From NCBI GenBank assembly GCA_020747065.1, contig JAGMVK010000009.1:1798001-1862000 (forward strand): a stretch of 64,000 bases of DNA, written 5' to 3'. The DNA comes from Cadophora sp. MPI-SDFR-AT-0126. Its lineage: Eukaryota > Ascomycota > Leotiomycetes > Helotiales > Ploettnerulaceae. The position numbers were made by a program, and so were the translations under genes. The first letter of the stretch is position 1. Each line of letters begins with the position of its first letter. Under the pieces are notes generated by a model, which was given only the letters and a program-made list of their open reading frames with translations, ran no database searches and was not told the origin of the DNA. Below are positions 1 through 11,456 of this stretch, in pieces.

Positions 1-185
1 GTGGCGCCAGTTGCAGCCAGGGCCCGAGTAGTTTCGATGCCAATGCCAGAAGAAGTACCGGTAATAACGATAACCTGGCCCTTAAGCTTGCCTTCAACAC
101 CTTCGTCGTGGATGATTTGCAGGGCCGTCGGGCGTGAGTCGCCAGGGCCGTTTGGCTTCGCGTGAGCTTCAGCGTAGCGCGACAT
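1..185 (-). CDS. Short-chain dehydrogenase/reductase, N-terminal fragment
   Basis: This is the first 61 codons of a gene that runs off the left edge. The start is ATG at 185 (minus strand). After about 33 residues the protein shows a beta strand (QVIVIT) followed by the dinucleotide-binding motif TGTSSGIG and the helix start IETTRALAATGA. That is the classical TGxxxGIG Rossmann signature of SDR enzymes, which use NAD(P)H to oxidise or reduce alcohols, ketones or retinol-like substrates. The short leader before the domain (MSRYAEAHAKPNGPG...) resembles the WW-domain-oxidoreductase/retinol-dehydrogenase-like fungal SDRs. The catalytic YxxxK lies outside the window, so substrate cannot be judged. 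A TATA-like element lies about 140 bp upstream of the start. Confidence 0.85.
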   Translation of the reverse strand, partial: MSRYAEAHAKPNGPGDSRPTALQIIHDEGVEGKLKGQVIVITGTSSGIGIETTRALAATGA

Positions 186-321
186 GATTGCGTTGGCGAA
201 GGATTCTGAGAGATAGTGATGTTATGGTAAACAAAAAATGCTTAGAGATCAAGAAGAGGGCTGATGTGACGTTGAGGAATTGGAATCTGAATTGGAGTGG
301 AAGCAAGAGGAAAACTTGATT

Positions 322-332
322 CCTTTATATAG
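322..332 (-). promoter_or_regulatory. TATA-like box for the SDR gene
   Basis: On the minus strand this reads CTATATAAAGG, a good TATA consensus, about 140 bp upstream of the SDR start codon at 185. The gene is the only one facing this way here. Position and sequence support a core promoter; no transcript evidence is available. Confidence 0.45.
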
Positions 333-3207
333 TCAAGTCACTTAGAACAAGACGTGCATTTATTGCAGGAGAGCACAACATGACATAGAAATACCATGAC
401 TTACAAATCACTGTCCATACTCTTCAGAGAACCCTCGGAGATACTTTCCGGAGATAAACAAAGCGAAAACTCATACCGCCGTTTCATAAATCCATGCTTT
501 GCTTTCTGTTCATTTCTTGTCCTTTACTATCTCGTCCCACTGATCCTTGAATCGCCGTGATGACCTTTTTTCCCTTTTCGGCCTAGCCGCTGTCTCCACC
601 TCGTTAAGTCAGCACCATTACCGTCAGTCTCCGCTTGACCCTCGCCCTAGGCTGAAGAAAGCGGATTGATGGAGAGTTCCATTATAATTCTATCTTGAAT
701 TACCGATCATCCAATTGCGTGTCTCGTCGCTGTTGTCGATAGGTACGTAGTGTTCGATTTGAAATGTGTCATCCATGAAAAGTTTAAGTTGGACAGGGAC
801 TTACGCTGAGCTAGGCCAAAGGAGGACAAATGGTCATCGAGCGGCGCTAGGATAGAGCAACGGGAGTCTCTTTTGTGGTGAACACAAAACGCGACAGACA
901 ATACAGGAATACAGCTGTTAAGTGTTGTACGAGGGGCTGCAGGGGGAGGGGGGTTCCACAGACGCGACTCTTGACTTTGTTGGGTAATCAAGATCACATG
1001 CATAACTCACGGGCATGATAAGAAACAAATCGCCTCAGAGAGAAAAGGGCAGGACTCTAGCAAGACACCGGCAACGGCCTCTTGTAGCCCCTCTTGCAAC
1101 ACTTAATCGTTGTACCTCTGTACATACTGATGGGAGCCTTGAGTAACAGCTGGGTGTACCAATCGATCAAGCCACTTGAGAAAGCCGAGAAAGAAACCTA
1201 AAATCAAGAAGCTAAATCGTGGAAAAGGTGTTTTTTTTTTACCGGAACTACGAGTGTCAGAATTTTTTGAGACAATCAGTATTAAGATAGAGGGGTAAGG
1301 GGATCCAGACAGTATCGGCCTGGGTTAGCGGTTGGTGATGAGAGCGTATTGGGGCACGATTAGGTGTTGTTTCTTCCGAAGAGACAGCGCAGCGCAGCGA
1401 TGGCTAGGACGGAGTGAGAGACCGCGCGAGGTGAGATGGGATGGGCCGGCCGGCTGTTACCTGCTGTCGGATTCCCAGGCGGAGGCGGAGGGACAGTGTC
1501 GATTGGTGTACGGGTTCAGCATACAGTCAGTAATTGTACAGAGATAGAAATATTGGGAGTAGATGAGGAGATGTGTTTGCGGTGTACTTTCACCTCTTTC
1601 CTTTAAAGTCTGCATGTGAGTCAGTGGTGGGCAGATGAGAGATTGCTGTGCTTGGGAACCACTGTGACTGCGAGGTCGTTTACTAGATCCAGCCCCGTTC
1701 CATCCAACTTTGACTTCAATGATCCAAAGCTCATTCAAGTCAGACCTGCCGTTCCAAGCTAAATTATCTTCATACAATCATCTTCCATCCTCGAAAGGAT
1801 AGGTGGTCAATAAGCTCTTGGTGGTGTCCTGAGAGAGGATATCAAGTGTTGATTATGGTGGTTTGAAGCGGGTCCGTAAATGCAGAGTGAACTCCGAAGA
1901 TATTTGGAACTTTGTGAGAGATGTAGCTGATAGGAGTGTAATCACCCTCTTGATTTTCCACCTAAGTCTCTGCAGCTTTAAGTAGCCAATGGACGGAGTG
2001 TACTCATTTTCCCTGTGTTCCGCCTCCTTTCTCTGCGGCTCTGAGTAGCGAATGGTTGGAGAAGAAGTCAGGTGAGAAGGTCAACCGAAGAGAATAGAGG
2101 AAAAATGAGGTAGCAGGGATAGTAGTACTGACAACGACATGATTGAAGAGAAGGGAGGGAGCACCTCAGACCCGGTGGGGGGTCATTCTACCTAGGGCGC
2201 GAGAGGTGCTTCAATATCCTGCATCATTCCTGAGAATCATGCGATAAAATCGACTAAATGATTATTTAAAGAAAATTCGTGATATCTAAGCAGAAACAAC
2301 TAGACGAACTTAGGTCTAGAAGGTAATTGAAAAACCACCAGATTTCTGCGACTTGCTTGGATATTCGCTTAGGCACGCCTGTTTTAATGTAGATGTTAAG
2401 CACCCTTAGATTGATTCTGCAAAAGCTACACGAAAATTATTACTTGACTCAAGCAATAATTATTTTGCCTTGTGCACTCACAAGATACTCAGTGAAGACA
2501 AGATGTTAATATCACGTGGTGTTATGATAAAAGCCATTCTCGGCCTAGTCGGGTTGAACACCTGCCCTTTTTTTTCAATCTCCCTTCCCATCTTTCAGAC
2601 CCTGAAATTTTTGTTCGATTTCCTCTTTCCTTGAACATTCAACATCTTCCAAATTCCCCAATTCACGCAATTTTCAACAAATTGCGGGTTGCGTCGAAAA
2701 CCGTCCAACTGAACTTCTCACTACTCTCCTGCTCCTACCTCAATCCCTTCGATCGGAGATCTCCTTCTACTGTAGCTCCTTTTGAGTGCAGACAGTGCTT
2801 CTGAGTATGTCAACCTAACACAGATCACCATCAACCTTGGTAGCATCCAACCTGCTGCTGGCTGCGTCGAAAACCGTCCTGCCACTATTTCAGACCCAAA
2901 CCTCTACTTCTGACTCATTCCGAAGTTTAGGCTTGCCTGAAATCGCTCCAGTTCAACTTTCTCACCGCTTTTGACTTCAATCGGTTAGGTTTTGCCTAGC
3001 GCGCACAAAGAAACATTTTACTAACGTCGGTCACAGGCGCGTGTTTACTTTTCCTCAACACCTTCAACCGCAAACTTTCTCCACCTTCAACGACGCGACA
3101 TCACTTCTCTCAACATCGTCGCAGCTTATAACTGCATTTCTACCTTCTATCTTTCCTCCTCTACACTTCAATCACCCTTCGAATTCTGAATCATCACGCT
3201 CACAATT
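333..3207. other. Long intergenic region, no gene recognised
   Basis: About 2.9 kb without a convincing coding region. Short open frames at 707-1003 and 1332-1777 have no recognisable domain, poor codon context and no splice partners. The part from about 2570 to 3200 is pyrimidine-rich (CT runs, TTCAAC/TTCCTT stretches), as expected for the promoter and 5' leader of the helicase gene starting at 3208. A 17-nt perfect direct repeat (TGCGTCGAAAACCGTCC) occurs at 2690 and 2863. Confidence 0.6.
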
Positions 3208-4356
3208 ATGGCAGACGACGATCCCCGACGGGGCGTCAATCTGCCGGTAATGAAAGCTACACATATCGGAGCTATATTCTCTGTAAACGGCAAGATTTAT
3301 GGAGACGCTTCTGCCACGCTCGACGATAAAGGTGAATTCCGTAGCACTGCTGCTCGACTCAGATTCTTCTTTGCTGAGCCCCAATTTCGAAGCAAGATCC
3401 GTCTTGACTTCAAGGTTGTTCGTATGCAAGGCCGAGAAGTCAATCCAACGGGCGCACACTACCACGAGACTCAGATTGAGTTCCCAGCAACTGGCATTAC
3501 CAACGTGAGTCTACTATCCGTCGTCACCTTTGCTACTTTCGCGATCTCAGGAACTGACATTTAACAGCTGAGACATTCAAGAATCGCCGACAACACGCCC
3601 CTACCAATGGTATTCGAAATGCCGACCTTCCGAACACAGGCAGATAATCCTCTCAGAGTCATCGAATTCGAGAGTGAAGGATTTACTGTCACAAGACCAG
3701 ATGTACCCAGACTCTTCCAATCGGAGTTTGAGGGTCCGCTACGTCAACTCGTCCATGACCTCAACGACCTCCGACATAATCAGCAGAAGATCTCAGTCAA
3801 AATCATATGTAGACTGTTCCCAGCCACATTAGATGACATCCTCTCGGAGATGAATAAGGCTATTGTGCGTGAACGTACATCCAATCCCAATATGAACTGG
3901 ATAAAGGATTCGGCTGTCAAGCAACTACTGTTGCCAGGCAATATCCACCCGCTGGAGACACGACCAGCTGCGACATTCTCTCAGTATTCACGCGACTCTT
4001 TCTTCGATGCAATCGATTACAAGGTTACATTGACCTATAATCGCGTTCGTCAATTCGAATATGGCGCTGGTGAGAATGCCGAGTACGTGAACGACAAGTT
4101 CGAGATCAAGTTGGTCGATATTCCTTCTGCATCTGCTGTTGTCGGCCTTCACGATACCACACAGTCAAAGATGTATCTTGGACTCATTAACTTCTCCAAT
4201 CACCTCCAGACGCGACCGACAGAAGGTCAATCATTCAAGATTCGCCTTCCTATGACGGTACCACCTTGCGATCCATACAAGGGTGAATGTCTTTCCCTTA
4301 AGCAGATCGCGAGTCAAGCAAACCGCCAGCATAAGGAATCCCTATTGAAGTCATAG
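3208..4356 (+). CDS. Helicase gene, N-terminal half, ended by in-frame TAG
   Basis: Exon 1 is 3208-3504 and exon 2 begins at 3568; the 63-bp intron has a GTGAGT donor and an ACAG acceptor after TTTAACAG. The 361-residue product has no catalytic motif. It looks like an accessory N-terminal domain rich in beta strands (for example GRIYGDASATL-type segments) that precedes the helicase core. The frame stops at TAG 4354-4356, but the same frame continues without a break (QEQWERENEG...) into the helicase core that follows. I therefore read this and the next entry as one gene split by a nonsense codon. CAG to TAG is a C-to-T change in a CpA context. The alternative is a frame-preserving 99-nt intron, 4258-4356 (acg|GTACCA...TAG|caa), which would remove the stop; its donor is weak and it would delete normal-looking coding sequence. 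Confidence 0.7.
4354..4356 (+). other. In-frame amber codon separating two halves of one gene
   Basis: TAG in the same reading frame as the coding sequence before and after it. The downstream frame is open from 4357 for 2.3 kb and carries the helicase motifs; the first ATG downstream is at 4537. The codon is either a disabling mutation, the last three bases of an unusual intron, or a base error. Confidence 0.7.
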
Positions 4357-4536
4357 CAAGAGCAGTGGGAGCGCGAAAACGAAGGAAATGATTTCATCAA
4401 AACACCATTTCCCGAAGGTGATGACGAGGATGAGAAGTCTGCTCAAGACGTTGAGAAGGCTGATGACGATCTTCATTGGTGGACAGCCTTTGTCGTTCGA
4501 TCAAATACTTGCACCCCGAGAGGCCATGTCTCAGTT

Positions 4537-6805
4537 ATGCTACATCGCCCAAGAGACTTCCGAAATGAGGGCCCAAAAGCTGATCGTCCTCACATCAAGA
4601 CAGAAGTCAGTGCAATGACTGCAGATTTCAAGGATGCCGATCAATTCTTAGGAGCTCTTAGTAGCCACGAATCTGTTACCGCAAAGATTCTTCCCTATTA
4701 CTCTGATCGCGTTTTGAAGGATGAGATTCGGTCACTGGAGACAATACTTTCAGGCTGGCGTCTTCAGACTCAGGAACCCCCCTCGGCCCTCCAAGAACAC
4801 CTTGGCCAATTCCTCTGGAGCGTCGATCTGTCATTACCGTTCCCAGAACTTGACTTGACTGAAAAGCTTGGAGGGTTGACTGCAATTGAGACATTCTCAA
4901 AGAAAGTTGGCCTCTCTGCATACCAACAAGATATTGTCAAGAAATTGACAATTTTTAAGCACGGTCTGGCAATCCTTAGGGGATGTTTCGGAAGCGGAAA
5001 GACCGAGTACGGAATCCTCATTGGCTGCCTTCTGCTGGCTTCTAATACCAAAAATTTCCATGCCCAGCTCCAAACATCCCCGGTCGACTCGAGCAGTGCA
5101 ACCCCTGAGGAGACTGTGACTGAGCCTAAGCCTAATCCTGAACTTGAGAAGGTCTTGTGGACAACGACGACAAACATCGCCACAGACAGTGTGGCTGATC
5201 GTTTTGTACAAGTGTTGGAAGCTGCTGAAGTTCCGGCCGTCATCATCAGATGCCATAATCTAGATGGTGAAAAGTCACAGCTGATCAACCACTATGTGCC
5301 ACGCCCAAAATTCAATCCGATTCCTGCGTCCGAGCAGCAGACCAGTGAGTTTTTAGCACGCAATATCCTTCATATCAAAGCCGTCAAGCACTGGGAGGCC
5401 AGGAGCAAGGGTGATCCGCGCCGCCGAATTGTCAATCTCAAGTTGAGCGATGCAATGGTACGCGAGCTCGACGGTAACAATGAGAACCACGATTACAAGC
5501 AACTGCGTCTCCTAATGCATAGTCTCCAAGACAACGCCGAAGATCCTGATGTTGATCGCAAGGAGTTAAAGCGCCTCGTCGGCGTGGTTCAATACAATAC
5601 TCTCCAGAAGGCTGATGCTGTCTTTTGCACAAATGCTGCTGCGATTTGCCCTGCCATGGCAGTAAATTTCAAACCAACTTTTGGAATTAATGATGAGACG
5701 GCCCGTGCCGCCGAGATCTCTACTGTTGCGGTATTTGGATCCTATCCTCGCATTGGTAGCTGGTTGTGCATTGCCGATCCAGTACAGATGCATCCACACC
5801 AAGCTCATGTGTCTAAGGGCAAGAAACTCGACGATCCCTTCTTCCGTCAGGGAGCAACTTCACTTCCACAGCGATTAGAGAGTGCCGGATTCGTGACAGT
5901 TGTCCTGATGAAGCAATTTCGATGCCACGGACTCCTTTCAAAATTCTCATCTGATCATTACTACCACGGTATGGTTGAGGACGGAACCGCAGATCAGACT
6001 CCCGAACAGCTCCAATTCGTTCATAATTTTTTCCAGGAGGAGTTCGGTATCGACAAAAACCTGGTGTTTATCAATGCCGAAGGAGCTCGCTCGAGTCGTG
6101 GAGAGTTAGGGACTTCTTCATGCAATGGTGATTATGTCGATAAGATCCAGATGGTGTTGATGAAGGTTCTCTCGGCGCTCGACGAGCAAAAAGTCGATTG
6201 GGCTAAGAATTTCTCCATCGGTATCACAAGCCACTATACTGCTCAAGTTCAGCTTTATCGACAGCTGATTGATGATATCGGAGATGCCAGACTGTGTGCC
6301 ATGCCCAGCGACGCAATCCAAGGTGAAAACAAGGATCTGATGATCAGACACTGGTGCCAATCTCGAATCACGACGCACAACGGAGATGTCCACTGCACCT
6401 TGGTTACTGGCACCCGAGCCAGATACGGACAAATCGACATCGGATCTGCCTCAACATGGGACGCTACAAATTACAAGCGTCTGAACAGCAGAGGCTTCGA
6501 GTATGATCTCTCCACGAAGCATGCCTACGCATACTATCAATTCTGTGAAAAGCATGGCGCAATATTCCATAGTCCAGTTGTGCAGCAGCAATACGTAGGT
6601 CCAGAAACCCAATGCTTCAATTGCGGAGAACTCGGACATGTTAAGGACACATGTTGCAATCCGAAGGTGCCGAAATGTAATACATGCTCAAGCTTTGGTA
6701 TGCTACCATTTTCTCCTCAAAGACACCATGCTAACTGTTATCCTAGGACATCGCGAAAAGAAGTGTCCAACCCAGCCTTGCAGTCGATGCCTGCATCATT
6801 CTTGA
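4537..6805 (+). CDS. SF1 (Upf1-like) helicase core with CCHC zinc knuckles
   Basis: The same frame as the preceding entry, first ATG at 4537. Motifs in order: Walker A GCFGSGKT (about 4981), motif II NDETARAAE (about 5690), motif III ADPVQMHP (about 5775), motif IV KQFRCHG, motif V DAIQGENKD (about 6310) and motif VI TGTRARYG (about 6405). This is the set of a superfamily-1 UPF1/SMG-like nucleic-acid helicase, which uses ATP to translocate along RNA or DNA. The C terminus has a CCHC knuckle (CFNCGELGHVKDTC). A second one (CNTCSSFGHREKKC) is rebuilt only when the 49-bp intron 6698-6746 is removed (donor GTATGC, branch TGCTAAC, acceptor CCTAG). After a third Cys pair (CSRC) the spliced frame ends at TGA 6803-6805, so a third knuckle may be truncated. 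Without the upstream TAG the protein would be about 1,130 residues. Confidence 0.8.
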
Positions 6806-8523
6806 GAATCATGTCCAGTCGGCTTGAGAACTTCACTATCCACTTCATATATCTCGCAACACTTTTGTAGTCTATCTTGAACAAGGTAGCAAGGAAGGTA
6901 AGTGTGGACAACAGTGAAGAGGCTGTAGACGACGGTATTGCCCTAGTAACCATTTTACTCGATTTTCGCTCCGGAAGACTGTCAGAACAGACAAATGTGA
7001 GGGAAATGAAAGGGCGAGCGAGGAAAGCTGAGACAAGCTGGACGTCGTGACGATGCGAGAGGATCAACAGATTCCAAATCAAAAAGCATGTGAGAAGTGG
7101 GAACTGCTGATCGATCGAAAATAGAAGCGTACAGTCACACAGAAGGAAAGAGCCTGTCACCATGCCCCGGAAGTGAAGCTAGAGTCTTCGAGCTCGCTTG
7201 GAAGCTCTACTTTGGACAGTCCGAACTCTTCAAGCTCGCAGGAGGATTCGAAGGAGGATCGAACTCTTCATCCGGAAAGGGGACGAGCCGCTGTCTCTTC
7301 TAACGTTCTGAAATTCAAGTAGATGAACTCTCATGATTCAAGATGAACCACCGGAACAGATGCCGTTACAATCAGGCCATACAGACATGAAAATATCTCC
7401 ATTCCTCTTCACACAAGTGCTAGATCCATTGAGGCTGTGAAGTATCTGAAGTATTAGCCAAACGAAATATTCTCCGCAAAAACCTTGACACCACACCTAC
7501 CGACATCCGATATCCGCACCAACTCTATCCAATAATCACCAGAAAAAGCACAAGGATTCATCAAGAATGGAGAAGATCGCGAAGGATTCCCATCACCTAG
7601 AAACATAGATCGACCCATCTCTAAACGCTCACGTGATAACCCCCACCAAAACGAGACGACTCAGCCCCTTTTTTCTTCGGGCTGTTTATTCCTTCTCGCT
7701 TAACATAACTTCAGTCTGAACTCTCCCGACACACCTCCTCAAACCAAACATGTTCCACCACACCCGCCAAGCATATCCGAGCACCACCGCATGCATGTAG
7801 CAAGCACGACATCATCGATCTTTTCCCCACCTCGACCAGCGATCTCCCAAACGAACAAGATTTTTCTCTAGCAAGTTTAAGGTTCTTTTTGCTTCTGGCA
7901 GATCCCGGCATAAACATGTCGCAGACACCGTCTGGAGTTTCCAGTCTGGGTCAAACTCTCGCGTCTGGAAGGCCCTCCTCCCGCCCTTCTGCCACCCCAC
8001 TTCGCCCAAAAGAGCTTTCGTATTCTATTTTTGAACATTCCATCTCGCTTGGCTTGCGATCTGGAGTGTTTGGCGCGGTCTTATCGCGCGTTTGAGTTAT
8101 TTTGTTTTGCGGTATGTTGAGTTGAGATGAAATTTCATGAAGGCAAGGTGAAATTCTTGGTATGTATGAGCGGGCTGGGGAGTAAGAGAGTAGGTATTTA
8201 CCTGGGCTTCCTCCGCATCTTGGATCTCTTGGTTTCCTTTCTTTATTTCCGGGGAAAAGCTTGGTGTGAAGATAAAAGAGGGCTGGATCATCTTATCTTT
8301 TTGGAGTTGTGTTCTTTCTCTTTCACTTCATTTTTTCTGGTGTGTGTGTTGTTGCAATTGTGTTCTACTTACCTTCCTTATTTGACTTGAAGTCGTACTA
8401 TAGAGACTGAGTGCTGGACATTACCTTTCTACTTTTTTTCAGTACAGATTTTATTTTACAGTACTCTTTTCTCCACGTTGGATTGATTCGACATCAACGC
8501 CAAGCATTCATTCATCCATCATC
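6806..8523. other. Intergenic region, possible short uORF
   Basis: No gene recognised in about 1.7 kb. An ATG at 7916 opens 59 codons (MSQTPSGVSS...) without a known domain. It may be an upstream ORF in a long leader of the secreted-protein gene at 8524, or chance. CT-rich tracts at 8310-8340 and 8425-8445 fit a fungal promoter. Confidence 0.45.
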
Positions 8524-10184
8524 ATGAAGTTCATCATCCTCCTCTCCTCACTCGCCATTGGGGCTCAAACGTTCAGCATCCCCTTCATTCCAAAGAGAGA
8601 AACAGGAATAACAGGTACGCCTCCATCTATTCCCACTTTCATATTTCATATTCCTTGCTCTACCACGCTACCACTACCACTACCGCCCCGCCTATCCGTC
8701 ACGCACATCTTTTAACAAAGAACACAGTCAAACCCGGTGGTGAAACCAACCTCGGCGGCGAGTCTGGTATAACGACTTTTCCCGATGGCAGCCAATCTGT
8801 CGGCGGCGCCTCGGGAATAAATATCGGTCCTCCAGGAGGTGGAGCAAAAGGCAACAAAACAGCTGGCGCCGAAGCTGCCCCGGAAGGAGGTCCGAAAGAA
8901 GGCGGAACAGCCGAAGGAAACGGCAGCGGCATAACCGTCGCTGGCTCAGAAGTCAACAAAGGGAACGGACCTGCTACTGGACCGGAAGCCCCCATGGGGA
9001 CTGGGAATGGAGCACAAGGGTTGGCGGATCTGATTGGTGCGCTGCAAGGTGCTGGCGCTGGGGTAGCGAAGAAGAACGAGAGTGCTGCTGGGGCCGCGGC
9101 CGGAGCTGGAACGCCAGGTGCGGAGGGAGCTGGTGCTGCGAAAGGCGGGAATGCTGGTGGTGCACAGGGCCTTGTGGATTTGATTGGGGCACTGCAGGGT
9201 GTGAACGCTGGAGGGGCGGCGAAGGGAAAGGGTAATGGGACTGCTGGAGAAGCACCTCCACCTGGTGCTGGAGAAGGCGCGAAGGCTCCTGGAGTAGAGA
9301 CCCCTAAGCCTGGTGAAGCTCCTCAGCCACCTGCTGCCGAGCCCCCAAAGCCAGAAGAGGGCCCAGGGCCAGCAAAGGGAAATGGAACAGCTCCTCCACC
9401 TCCTCCACCACCCACAGGAGCTCCTCCCTCACCACCTACAGACGCTCCAAAACCCCCAGGAGAAGCACCACCAAAGCCAGCTGAAGGTACACCAACACCT
9501 CCGTCACCACCAGCAAAAGAACCACCAAAAGGAGCCCCAAATCCCGGCGCCACTCCTGCTCCTCCCCCAGCACCAAAAGAAGCACCGAAACCTGGCGAGG
9601 CAGCTCCCAAACCCGCTGAAGGCCCGGGCAAAGCAAACGGTACCGAACCAGCACCACCAGCCGCCGATCCAGCCAAAGCCCCTCCCGCAAAAGCTTCCGG
9701 CAAACCTGGAGCCGCTCCTCCGAGTCCTCCAACTCCACCAGCAGGCAATGGAACCGCACCCGCCCCGCCTCCTGCCGACAAGCCCAAGCCAAAACCAGCT
9801 GAGGGTCCCGGAGCAGGACCAGGAAAAGGAAACGGCACCGCCCCATCTCCCCCAGGAGAGAAGCCCAAACCGAATGAAGGACCAGCTGCTCCAAAGGCAT
9901 CGGCCCCACCTGCGCCAAAACCGACGAATGGTGGCGGGAAACCAGCCGAGGGACCTCCGAGCCCAAGTTTGGTGCCTGTAGATGTTGCGCCACCTGGAGT
10001 ACCTGGAAATCAACCTGCACCTGGGGCCCAGGCCGCGCCTGCGCCTGCGTCTCGTCCGATGAGAAGAAGTGTTGAGAGGAGGGGAGTGTTTGGAAGGAGA
10101 GGAGGAAGTGGGAGTGGAAGTGCAGCAGGCTTTGTGAAGAGGGTAGTGGGGATCAACAATAGAAATATGCATGATATGATGTGA
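8524..10184 (+). CDS. Secreted Pro/Gly/Ala-rich low-complexity protein
   Basis: Two exons: 8524-8614 and 8728-10184. The 113-bp intron has donor GTACGC, branch TTTTAAC and acceptor ACACAG. The 515-residue product starts with a signal peptide (MKFIILLSSLAIGA), followed at residues 24-25 by KR, a Kex2-type site. The rest is low complexity: Gly/Ala-rich to about residue 230, then PPAP/PKPxEG-type Pro/Lys-rich. Two copies of a QGLxDLIGALQG motif lie about 48 residues apart. At least seven N-glycosylation sequons are present, most as NGT in a repeated GNGTAP context. The C terminus is basic with RR, RR, RR and KR pairs, so several short peptides could be released. No enzyme domain is seen. Cell-wall protein, Kex2-processed secreted protein or effector are all possible. 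The GC-rich third positions set it apart from the AT-leaning flanks. Confidence 0.8.
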
Positions 10185-11456
10185 GACGTGGAGGGAAATC
10201 TAAGGGGTCGGGGAAAGGTGGAGAAATGAGGTCGCTGGCGGCCGGGGAGGCTGGCATTCTTAGCAGATGGGATTGGATGACGATGTTCATGTAGATATAA
10301 ATATATTTCGGCTTTCAGGCATGACCTCGCCTCAAATGGGGAGCGGGAAGCTTGATTTGCGTGATGTGAAATGAATTGCTGGAAGCTGCCGATGTCATAT
10401 CGCCCTAAATGTGGATCCATGCGCCGTACTACTCCGCGTTTGATATTTTCTAGTAAGATAAGCGAGGGGAGCGACTCTATTCAAAGTCCGATCACATTTT
10501 AAAAAGTGTTCCCTGGGATTGTAAACAGTAGCCCCATAGACGATGCAGGGTTGCGGCGAATAGTGCGGTGATGGTGGCTATTTCAGTGGATTTGGAATGG
10601 CGATGATGAGAGATCGGATCGATGTTGAATGTGAATGATGAGATTGAGGGCGGATTAGAATTAGAATTGACGATAGTGGGGTTGGAATGGACTTCAAAAG
10701 AAACCAACTTTATCCTCTCTCTGACAAATTTAGTCGAGGTTGCGGACACACTTGTTTGGATGATTTCCATTCGAAGATAAAAGGTTCAGAAGTCAGAGAA
10801 CTTTCAATTGGAAATACAGCCTGAGGTGAAGACAGCGGTGGGAATAAGGTAAAGGAATGGAAAAGCCTTTGTTTTGCTGTTGAAAGGTAAAATAGTTCTG
10901 GTGCTCTCAGCGAGTTTCATGATCGCCAGAACTTCTCGAGACGTGCGTGGGACTTGTAGGGATGTAAACATAAGACACCCCGCAGCAGCTGAGCAATTGC
11001 TTGATGCCGAGGAAATGAACCCCCAAAAGTCTAGACCTTGTACAAGTGCGATTTAATTGAGCACAGTCTGAATATTTTTGGGGCTGATAAAAAGCTACAT
11101 GAAGTTGCTTAGGTTTAATGTAAATGACTGTCTCCTCGCTTAGCACCTAACATCGTGCCTACCTCGACTTTCTAGGCACTGAATAAGCTCTTTCCTAGAC
11201 AGAATAGACTTGTTAACCATACCTGAGAAAAAGCAGAGAACTAGCGATGAACAAGTAGCAAACATTCAATTATCATTTTTGGAACGCCAGTATTTTATCG
11301 CTCTTCGCTTGGATCAATCTAGCTACTTGAAGACAGCACAGGGACTCGTCGTCAGCAAGCCTCGAAGCAGCTCAATATCGATAGCTCGTGACAACGGCAG
11401 ATTCCCCAGGCCACGGCAAGCTTCAAGGCAAGAAGAAACGGGTACACAAAACAAAC
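10185..11456. other. Intergenic region, nothing recognised
   Basis: Short overlapping open frames on both strands (for example 10492-10770 minus and 11210-11530 plus) show no domain or splice support. No repeat or RNA gene was seen. Confidence 0.5.

Noticed and set aside
4258..4356. Frame-preserving intron that would remove the helicase TAG
   Set aside because: The GTACCA donor is weak and no good branch point is seen; it would delete sequence that looks normally coding. Kept only as an alternative.
8699..10172. Long antisense and alternate-frame ORFs across the Pro/Gly/Ala-rich gene
   Set aside because: They arise from the GC-rich, codon-biased repeats of the real gene; none has a domain or its own signals.
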